Source of the DNA: Promicromonospora sp. Populi
GTDB taxonomy: Bacteria > Actinomycetota > Actinomycetes > Actinomycetales > Cellulomonadaceae
Reading direction: 5' to 3'
Assembly (NCBI RefSeq): GCF_041081105.1
Contig: NZ_CP163528.1
Coordinates: 4,216,001-4,280,000, forward strand
DNA length: 64,000 bases
Below are positions 1-8,448 of the stretch, one piece after another. The position numbers were made by a program, and so were the translations under genes. Positions within the stretch are counted from its first letter, which is position 1. Every line of letters starts with the position of its first letter. The notes under the pieces were generated by a model. That model did no database searches, was not told the origin of the DNA, and worked only from the letters and a program-made list of their open reading frames with translations.

Positions 1-1231
1 CCGCCAGGCCCACCTCGCCGACGGCGACGGTGGCGCCCGGCAGCGGCCTACCGGTGCGGGCGGACACGAGGGCGAGTGCCGCCGCGAGGTCCGACGCCGG
101 TTCGGTGATCCGAGCGCCGCCCACTGTCGAGGCGTAGACGTCCTGGTCGGCGAGCCGCAGCCCACCGTGCCGCTGGAGCACGGCGAGGATCATGGCGAGC
201 CGGCTGGAGTCGACGCCGCTGGTGGCGCGGCGCGGATTGGTCAGCGGGCTCGGGGCGACGAGGCCCTGGACCTCGACGGCGAGCGGGCGCCGTCCCTCCA
301 GCGTCACCGTGATGCACGACCCGGCGACCCCTGCACCGGCGTGCGACAGGAACAGGCCGGACGGGTCGGCCAGCCCGACGATCCCGTTCTCCGACAGGTC
401 GAAGCAGCCCACCTCGTCCGTGGGGCCATACCGATTCTTCACCGCGCGGATCATGCGTAGGCGGGAGTGCCGGTCGCCCTCGAACTGGCAGACCACGTCC
501 ACCAGGTGCTCGAGCGTGCGCGGTCCGGCGACCGAGCCGTCCTTGGTCACGTGCCCCACGAGGATCGTCGGGATCTGCCGCTCCTTGGCCACGGCGATCA
601 GCGCCGCGGCGACCTCCCGCACCTGGGAGACGCCGCCCGGTGCACCGTCGACCTGGGCGGACGAGATGGTCTGCACGGAGTCCACGACGAGCATGTCCGG
701 CTGGTTCGCCTCCAGGTGGCCGAGCACCGTCCCCAGGTCGGTCTCCGCCGCGAGCAGCAGCGTCCGCGAGAGCGCCCCGATCCGCTCGGCCCGCAGCCGC
801 ACCTGCGCGGCGGACTCCTCACCGGTCACGTACAGCACGGTGCGGGGCGACTCGAACCCGTGGGGGCCCAGGGCGCCGTCGGCCACGTTGCTCGCGACCG
901 CGAGCAGCAGGGTCGACTTGCCCACGCCCGGCTCGCCCGCGAGCAGGATCACCGCGCCCGGCACCAGCCCGCCGCCGAGCACCCGGTCGAACTCGCCGAC
1001 CCCGGTCGGGTTGGCGCGCGCCGACTCCACGTCGATGTCGGCGATGGGCCGGGCGGGCTCGCGTGCGGGGGACACGGCGGCCGTGCGCGGGCCGGACTGC
1101 GCCGGCCCGTCCTCGCTCACGGTGCCCCACGCCTGGCACTCCCCGCAGCGGCCGGCCCACTTGACGGTGGTCCAGCCGCACTCGGCGCAGCGGTACGCGG
1201 GCCGGGCCCGTTTGGAGGTCGATGAGGTCAC
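1..1231 (-). CDS. radA: DNA repair protein RadA (3' end outside window)
   Basis: RadA/Sms is a RecA-like ATPase that promotes branch migration and processing of recombination intermediates in the cytoplasm. About 410 codons are present and the C-terminal Lon-like domain runs off the left edge. The N-terminus carries a C4 zinc finger (CAECGW then CGECQAWG), followed by Walker A (GEPGVGKST) and the RadA-specific KNRYG motif. The GTG start at 1231 places the zinc finger about ten residues in, as usual for the family. No Shine-Dalgarno sequence is visible; TACCGT lies 7 nt before the GTG, which suggests a leaderless mRNA. It is divergent from the PAP2 gene at 1345. Confidence 0.93.
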   Translation of the reverse strand, partial: MTSSTSKRARPAYRCAECGWTTVKWAGRCGECQAWGTVSEDGPAQSGPRTAAVSPAREPARPIADIDVESARANPTGVGEFDRVLGGGLVPGAVILLAGEPGVGKSTLLLAVASNVADGALGPHGFESPRTVLYVTGEESAAQVRLRAERIGALSRTLLLAAETDLGTVLGHLEANQPDMLVVDSVQTISSAQVDGAPGGVSQVREVAAALIAVAKERQIPTILVGHVTKDGSVAGPRTLEHLVDVVCQFEGDRHSRLRMIRAVKNRYGPTDEVGCFDLSENGIVGLADPSGLFLSHAGAGVAGSCITVTLEGRRPLAVEVQGLVAPSPLTNPRRATSGVDSSRLAMILAVLQRHGGLRLADQDVYASTVGGARITEPASDLAAALALVSARTGRPLPGATVAVGEVGLA

Positions 1232-1344
1232 GAGGGGAACGGTACGTCGAGCCACTGACAAGGGCTCGTGGCATCCCCGTGAAGATCCCCCCGCGTCGCC
1301 GCGGACGGCCTCGGCGAGCTCGCCGAGCCAGGTACGTTGCGTTC

Positions 1345-2322
1345 ATGCCGGATCCGAACCGCACCCCGGCCCGCGCGGCCGGGCTCGTGGTGGCGTCGGC
1401 GGCGGCGCTCGGGGCCTGGCTCGTCTGGTGGGCGATGGTGACCACCTGGCCGGGGCAGCGGACCGAGGAGCGCGTCTTCGAGACGGCCGACCGGTTCCAG
1501 GACGTTGTCAACCACCTGGTGGAGCCGGTGCTGCTGCTCGGCTCGCCGCCGTGGCTCGTCGCCGGGTTCCTCGTGGTGTGCGGCATCGGGCTGCTGCGCC
1601 GGAGGTGGGTCGCCGCCGGCCTGGCGGCCGTCGTGATGCTGGGGTCGAACCTGACCACTCAGGTGGTAAAGGACGGCGTGCTCTACCGCACCGGCCTGCT
1701 CGGCGAGTGGAACCGCGACATCAACACCCTGCCGAGCGGCCACGTCACCGTGGTGGCGGCGGCCTGGGCGGCGCTGCTGCTCGTCACGCCGCGCGGCCGG
1801 CAGCCCGTAGTCGCGCTCGTCGGGGCCGTCGTGACCTGCGCCATGGCCCTGGCGACGGTCGCGGACCGCTGGCACCGGCCGTCCGACGTCGTCGCAGCCG
1901 TCCTGGTCGTCCTGGTGTGGGGGGCACTGGTGTGCGCGCTCGCGCCGGCGCGGTGGGCGGACCCGCTGCCGGGCCGCGATGCTCCCGGGGCGGACGCGGG
2001 TGCCAGCCCCGGCGCTGGCCTCACGACCTCGCGGGTCACCACCCTCCTCGGCGTCGTCGCGCTCCCGGCGGCCCTGCTCTCGGTCCTGGCCGCCGCCGCG
2101 ACCGAGGGCCGGGTGGACCTGCCGTGGGACGGCGGCCTCACCGCCTACGTGGGGGGCCTCCTCGCCGCGTGCGCCATCTCCGCCGCTGCGTTCGCAGTGC
2201 TGCTCCCGCTGTGCCAGGCCGCGGCTCGCCCGGTCGCTCCCAGCCCCGCCTCGGTCGCCGGCGGGCGTGCCTCCGCGCGGATGTCGGTGGCACGTCATAA
2301 GGTGCCGACTGAGCCACCGTGA
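1345..2322 (+). CDS. PAP2-family membrane phosphatase
   Basis: This is a 325-residue integral membrane protein of the PAP2 (type 2 phosphatidic acid phosphatase) superfamily, which dephosphorylates lipid phosphates or undecaprenyl pyrophosphate at the membrane. The visible signature is LPSGHVTVVAA (motif 2) followed by a DRWHRPSDVVAA-type motif 3; motif 1 (K-x6-RP) is weak or degenerate (a lysine in VVKDGVLYRTG). About eight hydrophobic segments are present, with a non-conserved C-terminal half of extra helices. ATG 1345 was preferred to upstream in-frame starts because TACGTT lies exactly 6 nt before it, as in a leaderless promoter. The substrate cannot be told from sequence. Confidence 0.8.
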   Translation: MPDPNRTPARAAGLVVASAAALGAWLVWWAMVTTWPGQRTEERVFETADRFQDVVNHLVEPVLLLGSPPWLVAGFLVVCGIGLLRRRWVAAGLAAVVMLGSNLTTQVVKDGVLYRTGLLGEWNRDINTLPSGHVTVVAAAWAALLLVTPRGRQPVVALVGAVVTCAMALATVADRWHRPSDVVAAVLVVLVWGALVCALAPARWADPLPGRDAPGADAGASPGAGLTTSRVTTLLGVVALPAALLSVLAAAATEGRVDLPWDGGLTAYVGGLLAACAISAAAFAVLLPLCQAAARPVAPSPASVAGGRASARMSVARHKVPTEPP

Positions 2323-2358
2323 CGTAACTCGTGGCCGGAGCACCAGGGGAGCCAGACC

Positions 2359-3012
2359 ATGACCGACCAGCGCGTGAACTCACCGCGCACCGGCGCGACA
2401 GCATCGGTCGCCGCGAGGAAGCCCTCGCCCGCCGTATACCGCCGTCGTCGGCTGGTCGTGGTCGTGGGCCTGCTCGTCGTTGTGCTCGGGCTGGTCCTCG
2501 TGGCGGGCTTCGTCTGGCCGGGCTTCTGGCGCGGTGAGTCGACGCCGCAGCCCGTCCCCACGGTGACCGTCACGGCTCCGGTGCCGACACCGACGGTCAG
2601 GGCGATGGAGCGTGGCGACGACGAGACCGCCTTCCAGCAGGCCCTCCCGTCCTCGGTGCTGCAGTTCGCGCTCGGTGCGCTCACCGAGGCCGGTGAGCCC
2701 AGGGAGCAGGGCGCCCTGGAGGCCTGGAACGCGGAGTACGCCGACGGCGGCCCGGGCGAGATAGCGCTCGTCGCGGGCCAGTGGTCGACGCCGGACGAGG
2801 CGGCCACCGCGGCCGCCGCCTGGACCGAGGCTGCCGGCGAGGTGGATCGCGAGGGCGACGTGCAGGTCGGCAACAACGTGGTCGGGCAGTACGCGATCGT
2901 GCCGATCGAGGGCGGCAGGGCCGTCGTCGTCTGGCAGAACGGGACCGCCGTGATGCAGGCGACCGGACCGGCCGACGCTACGGAGGCCTTCTACGCGGCG
3001 TTCCCCCTGTGA
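2359..3012 (+). CDS. Membrane-anchored protein of unknown function
   Basis: This 217-residue protein is not recognised as a member of a named family. It has a basic cytoplasmic N-terminus of about 30 residues, one strong transmembrane segment (about residues 32-55, rich in Val and Leu), a Pro/Thr/Val-rich linker (about 60-80), and an extracytoplasmic domain of about 130 residues. Clustered Ala/Glu residues and a VVWQNGTAVM segment suggest a small alpha/beta fold. It lies 36 nt after the PAP2 gene and 40 nt before proC. A role at the cell envelope is inferred from topology only. Confidence 0.75.
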   Translation: MTDQRVNSPRTGATASVAARKPSPAVYRRRRLVVVVGLLVVVLGLVLVAGFVWPGFWRGESTPQPVPTVTVTAPVPTPTVRAMERGDDETAFQQALPSSVLQFALGALTEAGEPREQGALEAWNAEYADGGPGEIALVAGQWSTPDEAATAAAAWTEAAGEVDREGDVQVGNNVVGQYAIVPIEGGRAVVVWQNGTAVMQATGPADATEAFYAAFPL

Positions 3013-3052
3013 CCCAGCAGGAGACTGTGTTCCAGCAAGAGACAATGGCGCT

Positions 3053-3856
3053 GTGAACCAGCGACTTGCAGTGCTCGGTGCCGGGAACATGGGCGAGGCG
3101 GTGCTCGCGGGCGCGCTCTCGGCGGGCTGGGCGGCCGCCGACGTCGTGGCCACCGTGCGCACCGAGGCCAAGGCCCAGCACCTGCGCGAGACGTACCAGG
3201 TGGCCACCACCAGCGATAACGTGGCCGCCGTCCGTGGCGCGGGTCTCGTCCTCGTGGGCGTGAAGCCGAAGGACGTCGGCGCCCTGCTCGACGAGGTCGC
3301 GCACGCGATCGATCCCGCCGCCGTGGTGGTCACAGTCGCGGCCGGCCACCCCGCGGCGTTCTACGAGGAGCGGCTGCCGGCCGGCACCGCCGTCGTGCGG
3401 ACCGTGCCCAACACGCCCGCCGCGATCGGCGCGGGCATCACGGCGATCGCGCCGGGGGCCGCCGCCACCGAGGCGCACCTCGAGGCGGTCGAGCACCTGC
3501 TCGCGGGCACCGGCGCGGTGGTCCGCGCCGCGGAGAAGGACCTGGACGCGGTCAGCGCGATCTCCGGATCCGGGCCCGCGTACGTCTTCTACGTCGCCGA
3601 TGCGCTCGCCGAGGCGGGTGTTTTGCTCGGCCTGACGCGCGACGTCGCGCGCCGCCTCGCGACCCAGACCCTGCTCGGCGCCTCCCGCCTCATGGACGAG
3701 TCCGGGGAGCATCCAGTCATCCTGCGCGAGAAGGTCACTTCCCCGGGCGGCACCACTGCGGCAGCCCTGCGGGCCCTGGACGACGGGGGTGTGCGCGCCT
3801 CGTTCCTGACCGCCGCTGCCGCTGCGCGTGACCGGGCCCGCGAGCTGGGTGGATGA
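3053..3856 (+). CDS. proC: Pyrroline-5-carboxylate reductase
   Basis: ProC catalyses the NAD(P)H-dependent last step of proline synthesis (pyrroline-5-carboxylate to proline) in the cytoplasm. The 267-residue product has the N-terminal Rossmann glycine motif GAGNMGEA and the conserved C-terminal P5CR segment ISGSGPAYVFY, followed by SPGGTTAAALRALD. Length is normal for the family. The GTG start at 3053 has GACAAT 6 nt upstream and no clear ribosome binding site, so it may be leaderless. Its stop overlaps the start of the following LacI gene (ATGA), although the two proteins have no obvious metabolic link. Confidence 0.95.
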   Translation: MNQRLAVLGAGNMGEAVLAGALSAGWAAADVVATVRTEAKAQHLRETYQVATTSDNVAAVRGAGLVLVGVKPKDVGALLDEVAHAIDPAAVVVTVAAGHPAAFYEERLPAGTAVVRTVPNTPAAIGAGITAIAPGAAATEAHLEAVEHLLAGTGAVVRAAEKDLDAVSAISGSGPAYVFYVADALAEAGVLLGLTRDVARRLATQTLLGASRLMDESGEHPVILREKVTSPGGTTAAALRALDDGGVRASFLTAAAAARDRARELGG

Positions 3857-4905
3857 TTCGTCCCGTGACCATGCCTCGACCCGCAACGACGCGGCCGCCC
3901 GCCATGGCCGACGTCGCCGCGCTTGCTGGTGTGTCCCACCAGACCGTCTCGCGGGTGCTCAACGGCCATCGGAGCGTGCGCCCCGCGACGCGGGAGAAGG
4001 TGCAGGCGGCGATCGCCGAGCTCGGCTACCGCCGGAACAGCGCGGCGCGCGCCCTGGTCACCGCACGGTCGACCACTGTCGGCGTGGTGACCACCGGTTC
4101 GCCGCTGTTCGGCCCGTCGAGCACGCTGATCGCGGTCGAGGAGGCGGCGCGCGAGCAGGGCTGGTACGTCAGCGTCGCCACCCTGCGACAGTACGACGCC
4201 GCCACCCTGCACGAGGCCCTGGAGCACTTCATGGCCCAGGCGGTCGAGGGCATAGTGGTCATCGCGCCACACAGCGACGTGGCCGACGCCGTGGACTCGT
4301 TCCGGGCGCCCGTGCCCGTGGTCATCATCGCGGCACGCGAGGTGCAGCCCGACCTGCCGACCATCCCGCTGGCCGTGGACCAGCGGGCGGGGGCCCGGCT
4401 CGCCGTCGAGCACCTGATCGAGCTGGGACACCGGCGGATCCTGCACGTCGCGGGCCCGCCGGACTGGCTGGACGCCGTGGAGCGCGAGGAGGCGTGGCGC
4501 GCCGTCCTCACCGAGCACGGCCTGCCCGTCGCCGAACCGGTCGCGGCGAGCTGGACCGCGGACAGCGGGTACACGGTCGGCCTGGACCTGGCGCAACGGA
4601 TCAAGGCCGGCGACGGCCCGACGGCGGTCTTCGCCGCCAACGACCAGCTTGCCCTCGGCCTGTTGCGCGCCTTCTGGGAGTGCGGCGTCTCGGTGCCCGA
4701 CGACGTCTCGGTGATCGGCTTCGACGACATCGACGGCTCCGGCCACTTCATCCCGCCGCTCACTACCGTGCGCCAGCCGTTCGTCGATCTCGGCCGGCGC
4801 AGCGTCGCGCTGCTCCTGGCGGCCGTCGACGGCGGCAAGCCCGCAGCCGAGCTGATCGCCCCCGAGCTGGTGGTGCGCAGGAGCGCCGCGGCGCCGCGCA
4901 AGTGA
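3853..4905 (+). CDS. LacI-family transcriptional regulator
   Basis: This is a 350-residue LacI/GalR regulator. The N-terminal helix-turn-helix and hinge helix are clear (MADVAALAGVSHQTVSRVLN, then LGYRRNSAARALVT), and a periplasmic-binding-protein-like effector domain fills the rest, ending with VIGFDDIDGSGHFIPPLTTV. ATG 3853 overlaps the proC stop; an in-frame ATG at 3871 is an alternative start. It stands directly before a CUT1 sugar transporter, and LacI-type operators occur upstream of that transporter (4977), araB (8336), the YtfQ-type transporter (13282) and the ChvE-type transporter (22828). It is the obvious candidate local repressor for arabinose or arabino-oligosaccharide genes; the effector is not predictable. 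Confidence 0.92.
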   Translation: MIRPVTMPRPATTRPPAMADVAALAGVSHQTVSRVLNGHRSVRPATREKVQAAIAELGYRRNSAARALVTARSTTVGVVTTGSPLFGPSSTLIAVEEAAREQGWYVSVATLRQYDAATLHEALEHFMAQAVEGIVVIAPHSDVADAVDSFRAPVPVVIIAAREVQPDLPTIPLAVDQRAGARLAVEHLIELGHRRILHVAGPPDWLDAVEREEAWRAVLTEHGLPVAEPVAASWTADSGYTVGLDLAQRIKAGDGPTAVFAANDQLALGLLRAFWECGVSVPDDVSVIGFDDIDGSGHFIPPLTTVRQPFVDLGRRSVALLLAAVDGGKPAAELIAPELVVRRSAAAPRK

Positions 4906-4931
4906 TCCCGGCCGGCTGAGGAAAGGGGGCG

Positions 4932-4990
4932 TTGACACGGTCTGCGGGGCGATGGCAGAGTCGCCGCGCACGAGGATGTTCACGTTCACA
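4932..4990 (+). promoter_or_regulatory. Promoter and LacI-type operator of the CUT1 sugar transporter
   Basis: A consensus -35 TTGACA (4932-4937) is followed after 18 nt by CAGAGT (4956-4961), a plausible -10. Just downstream, TGTTCACGTTCACA (4977-4990) shares the half-site CGTTCACA with the operator before the ChvE-type gene at 22834-22841. This position near the transcription start would suit repression by the neighbouring LacI protein. The rest of the 175-nt gap before the first permease is an untranslated leader. Confidence 0.6.
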
Positions 4991-5080
4991 TTCATCGTCG
5001 GGCGCCGTTGCCCGGCGCGTTCCAGGACATCGACGTCCAGGTGATTCCGGACATTGCGGTCCGGGGAAAGGGGAGCGCCA

Positions 5081-5968
5081 GTGCCTGGTCGCCGCCCTCC
5101 GAGCCGCCGCGTCTCCGCGGCGGGCTGGTCTTTCATCGCGCCCTTTCTGGTCACGTTCGCCTTTGTGTTCCTCGCCCCGGTGGTCTACTCGCTGTACCTG
5201 AGCCTGTTCCGCGACCAGCTCATGGGCGGGAACCAGTTCGTGGGGCTGACCAACTACACCGCCGCGCTGACCGACCCGAGGTTCTGGGAGGGCGCCGGTC
5301 GCGTCTTCCTGTTCCTCGTGGTGCAGGTGCCGATCATGCTGGCGGTCGCCCTGGCCGCCGCGCTCGCGATCGACAGCGGCCGGCTGTTCGGCAAGCGGTT
5401 CACTCGTATCGCGCTCTTTGTGCCCTACGCGGTGCCCGGCGTGGTGGCAGTACTCATGTGGGGCTTCCTGTACGGCGAGCGGATCGGGATGGTCGGCTGG
5501 CTCAACGAGACGCTGGGCTCGCAGGTGCTCGCCCCGCTCTCCAAGGAGTGGATCCTCGTCGCGATCGGCAACATCGTGACCTGGGAGTTCGCGGGCTACA
5601 ACATGCTCATCCTGTACTCGGCGCTGCGCACCGTGCCCGGCGAGCTGTACGAGGCGGCGGCCATCGACGGTGCGGGGCAGTGGCGGGTCATCGGCTCGGT
5701 GAAGCTGCCGGCCCTCCGCGGGGCCCTCGTGATCGCCACGATCTTCTCGATCATCGGCAGCTTCCAGCTCTTCAACGAGCCCAACATCCTGCAGGACATC
5801 GCGCCGACGCTCATCTCGTCGTCGTACACCCCCAACATCTATGCCTACAACCTCAGCTTCCGGGGGCAGCAGGTCAACTACGCGGCGACCGTCGCGATCA
5901 TCATGGGCGTGCTGACCGCGGTGATCGCCTACGTCGTCCAGCTCCGCGGCACCAGGAGGGACGACTGA
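5081..5968 (+). CDS. CUT1 sugar ABC transporter permease (MalF type)
   Basis: This 295-residue inner-membrane permease of a carbohydrate uptake (CUT1) importer has about six transmembrane helices. The cytoplasmic EAA loop, which contacts the ATPase, reads EAAAIDGAGQWRVIGSVKLP near residue 200. GTG 5081 was chosen because GGGGAAAGGGGAG lies just upstream; an earlier in-frame TTG at 5054 has no such site. It is the first gene of a permease-permease-binding protein operon downstream of a LacI gene. No ATPase gene is adjacent, so a shared MsiK/MalK-type ATPase encoded elsewhere is assumed. The substrate is inferred from the arabinose context only. Confidence 0.9.
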   Translation: MPGRRPPSRRVSAAGWSFIAPFLVTFAFVFLAPVVYSLYLSLFRDQLMGGNQFVGLTNYTAALTDPRFWEGAGRVFLFLVVQVPIMLAVALAAALAIDSGRLFGKRFTRIALFVPYAVPGVVAVLMWGFLYGERIGMVGWLNETLGSQVLAPLSKEWILVAIGNIVTWEFAGYNMLILYSALRTVPGELYEAAAIDGAGQWRVIGSVKLPALRGALVIATIFSIIGSFQLFNEPNILQDIAPTLISSSYTPNIYAYNLSFRGQQVNYAATVAIIMGVLTAVIAYVVQLRGTRRDD

Positions 5969-6828
5969 TGGCGCAATCCTTCGCGCAGCCGCGCAGGTCC
6001 GTGATCCTCACCGTGCTCATGGCGGGCCTGGTGGCCTACTCGTTGTTCCCGCTGCTGTGGCTGCTGATCAGCGCGACCAAGACGCAGGACATGCTCGGCG
6101 ACTCCTTCGGGCTGCTGCCCGCCGGGCCGTTCGCGCTGTTCGACAACATCGCCGAGGTGTTCACCCACCAGGACGGCATCTTCGCGCGCTGGTTCGGCAA
6201 CACGATCATCTATGTCGTGGCGGGCGCGGGTGGCGCCACCCTGCTGGCCACCCTCGGCGGCTACGGCCTGGCGAAGTACCGGTTCCGTGGGCGCGCAGCG
6301 ATCTTCGCCACGGTGCTGGGCGCGGTCGCCGTGCCGGGCACCGCGCTCGCCGTGCCGACATTCCTGATGTTCAGCGAGATCGGGCTGACCAACACCATGT
6401 GGTCGGTGATCCTGCCCACCCTGGTCTCCCCGTTCGGGATGTACCTGATGTGGGTCTTCGCCTCGGAGGCGATTCCCACCGAGCTGCTGGAGGCCGCCCG
6501 GGTCGACGGCGCGGGGGAGTGGCGCACGTTCTTCACCATCTCCCTGCGCCTGCTCGCACCGGGCGTCGTGACGGTCGGGCTGTTCGCGATCGTCGCCACG
6601 TGGAACAACTACTTCCTGCCGCTGATCATGCTGTCCGACAGGGAGCTGTACCCGCTGGCGATCGGGCTGGCGAGCTGGAACGCCGACGCGGTCGGCATCG
6701 GCGCGGCGCCCGTGTTCCACCTGGTCATCACGGGTGCGGTGATCACGATCCTGCCGATCGTGGCCGTGTTCCTGCTGTTGCAGCGCTACTGGCAGTCCGG
6801 CCTGAGCGCTGGAGGCGTCAAGGGATGA
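5968..6828 (+). CDS. CUT1 sugar ABC transporter permease (MalG type)
   Basis: This 286-residue second permease subunit pairs with the preceding gene; its ATG overlaps the upstream TGA by one base, which implies translational coupling. About six transmembrane helices are visible. The conserved EAA loop is EAARVDGAGEWRTFFTISLR, and the C-terminal segment ends with the usual short cytoplasmic tail (QRYWQSGLSAGGVKG). In this family the two permeases form the heterodimeric membrane channel. Confidence 0.9.
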   Translation: MAQSFAQPRRSVILTVLMAGLVAYSLFPLLWLLISATKTQDMLGDSFGLLPAGPFALFDNIAEVFTHQDGIFARWFGNTIIYVVAGAGGATLLATLGGYGLAKYRFRGRAAIFATVLGAVAVPGTALAVPTFLMFSEIGLTNTMWSVILPTLVSPFGMYLMWVFASEAIPTELLEAARVDGAGEWRTFFTISLRLLAPGVVTVGLFAIVATWNNYFLPLIMLSDRELYPLAIGLASWNADAVGIGAAPVFHLVITGAVITILPIVAVFLLLQRYWQSGLSAGGVKG

Positions 6829-6847
6829 ACTACCTCGAGGAGGGGTT

Positions 6848-8197
6848 ATGAACATCACGAGAAGCACAACCCGCGTCGCGGCTGCCGTGGCCACCGCGCT
6901 GCTGGCCACGACGCTGGCGGCCTGCTCCGGCGGCGATGGTGACGGCGGCGGGTCCGCCGAGGGTGCGACCGCCGAGGAGATCGAGGCCGCCCTCCAGGAG
7001 GGCGGCACCATCGACTACTGGACGTGGACGCCGCAGGCGGAGGAGCAGATCGAAGCCTTCGAGGCGGCCTACCCGAACATGACCGTGAACCTCACGGACA
7101 CCCAGGGCGGTGAGCAGCACAACACGGCACTGACAAACGCGATAGCTGCCGGGGAGGGAGTCCCCGACGTCGCGCAGCTCGAGTACCAGTCGGTGCCGCA
7201 GTTCCAGCTTCCCGGGCTGCTCACGGACCTGACCGCGTACGGCTTTGACGAGCACGAGGCGCTGTACACGCCGTCGACCTGGGGCTCCGTGGCCCAGGAC
7301 GACGGGGTCTGGGGGCTGCCGCAGGACTCGGGCCCGATGGCGCTGTTCTACAACCAGGAGGTCTTCGAGGCGAACGACCTCGTGGTCCCGGAGACGTGGG
7401 ACGAGTTCGTCGAGCAGGCGCAGAAGCTGAAGCAGTCCGATCCGGACAAGTTCCTGTTCAACGACGACGGCAACTCGGCCGGCAACGTCACCTCGCTGAT
7501 CTGGCAGGCCGGCGGCCACCCGTTCCAGGTGGACGGCGACACCGTCACGCTGGACCTGGCCGACGAGGGAACGCAGAAGTGGGCGGGGGTGTACCAGCAG
7601 CTGATCGACGACGACCTGATCTCGCACATCACCGGCTGGAGCGACGAGTGGTTCCAGGCGCTGGACGACGGCACCATCGCCGCGATGGTGGTGGGCGCCT
7701 GGATGCCGGGTGTGTTCGCTGACGGCGCCCCGCAGGCTTCAGGAAAGTGGCGCGTCGCCCCCATGCCGACCTACGACGGCACACCGGCCAACGCGGAGAA
7801 CGGCGGCTCGTCCGACGTGATCCCGGTCGGCGCCGACGACCCGGTCCTCGCTGCCGGGTTCCTGCAGTGGCTCAACGCCGACCCGGAGAGCATCAAGGTG
7901 TTCATGGACGCCGGTGGCTTCCCGGCCACGGTCGCGGAGCTGGGCGCGGAAGAGTTTCTGGGCTACGAGTCGCCGTACTTCGGCGGGCAGAAGATTAACG
8001 AGGTGCTCGCCGGCGGTGCTGAGGACGTGGTCGAGGGCTGGCAGTACCTGCCGTGGCAGTCGTACGCGAACAGCATCTTCCCGGACACCGTCGGCCAGGT
8101 GTACTTCGACCGGTCGTCAATGCTGGACGGGCTCGCTGCCTGGCAGGAGGAGAACGTCCGGTACGGCCAGGAGCAGGGATTCACGGTGAACGGCTGA
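6848..8197 (+). CDS. Sugar-binding lipoprotein of the CUT1 transporter
   Basis: This 449-residue family 1 extracellular solute-binding protein captures an oligosaccharide or sugar outside the membrane and delivers it to the two preceding permeases. It has a basic N-terminus and a lipobox (TTLAACSGG) giving a lipid-anchored cysteine near residue 26, then a Gly/Asp-rich linker and a typical cluster B binding-protein fold. An AGGAGG-like site (CGAGGAGGGG) precedes ATG 6848. The gene order is unusual, since most CUT1 operons start with the binding protein. It is followed within 34 nt by a 30-bp-stem hairpin. Confidence 0.9.
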   Translation: MNITRSTTRVAAAVATALLATTLAACSGGDGDGGGSAEGATAEEIEAALQEGGTIDYWTWTPQAEEQIEAFEAAYPNMTVNLTDTQGGEQHNTALTNAIAAGEGVPDVAQLEYQSVPQFQLPGLLTDLTAYGFDEHEALYTPSTWGSVAQDDGVWGLPQDSGPMALFYNQEVFEANDLVVPETWDEFVEQAQKLKQSDPDKFLFNDDGNSAGNVTSLIWQAGGHPFQVDGDTVTLDLADEGTQKWAGVYQQLIDDDLISHITGWSDEWFQALDDGTIAAMVVGAWMPGVFADGAPQASGKWRVAPMPTYDGTPANAENGGSSDVIPVGADDPVLAAGFLQWLNADPESIKVFMDAGGFPATVAELGAEEFLGYESPYFGGQKINEVLAGGAEDVVEGWQYLPWQSYANSIFPDTVGQVYFDRSSMLDGLAAWQEENVRYGQEQGFTVNG

Positions 8198-8230
8198 CAC
8201 CACTGATCGGTGCAGGGTCCCCAAAGAACA

Positions 8231-8310
8231 GGTCCGCGAAGTAGAGCGCCTGTCCGAGTCCTCCTTGTGTTACCTGGGGAGACTCGGACAGGCGCTCTGC
8301 TTCGCGGACC
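8231..8310. terminator. Very long hairpin after the CUT1 binding-protein gene
   Basis: Arms at 8231-8260 and 8281-8310 pair over 30 positions with a single mismatch (which is G-U in RNA), around a 20-nt loop. No U-tract follows. It begins 33 nt after the binding-protein stop codon and ends 26 nt before the araB operator. It probably acts as an intrinsic terminator or mRNA 3' stabiliser separating the transport operon from araBDA. Confidence 0.8.
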
Positions 8311-8335
8311 CGCTGCCCGGTTTCATCGGGCCTGA

Positions 8336-8349
8336 TGTGAGCGCTAACA
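8336..8349. promoter_or_regulatory. LacI-type operator of araBDA
   Basis: TGTGAGCGCTAACA is a near-perfect 14-bp palindrome with the CG centre typical of LacI/GalR operators. Its right half merges into TAACAT (8345-8350), a likely -10 hexamer, so a bound repressor would block the polymerase. The same arrangement is found before the YtfQ-type gene at 13282. About 100 nt of leader separates it from the araB start. Confidence 0.75.
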
Positions 8350-8448
8350 TTGTCCGTGGAGAGTAGCGGTCGGCCCACCGGGACGGTCGAGTGACGGTGT
8401 TACGAGCGACGCCACGCGACGGCGCGGGCAGGACGGAGCGTTCCCAAG

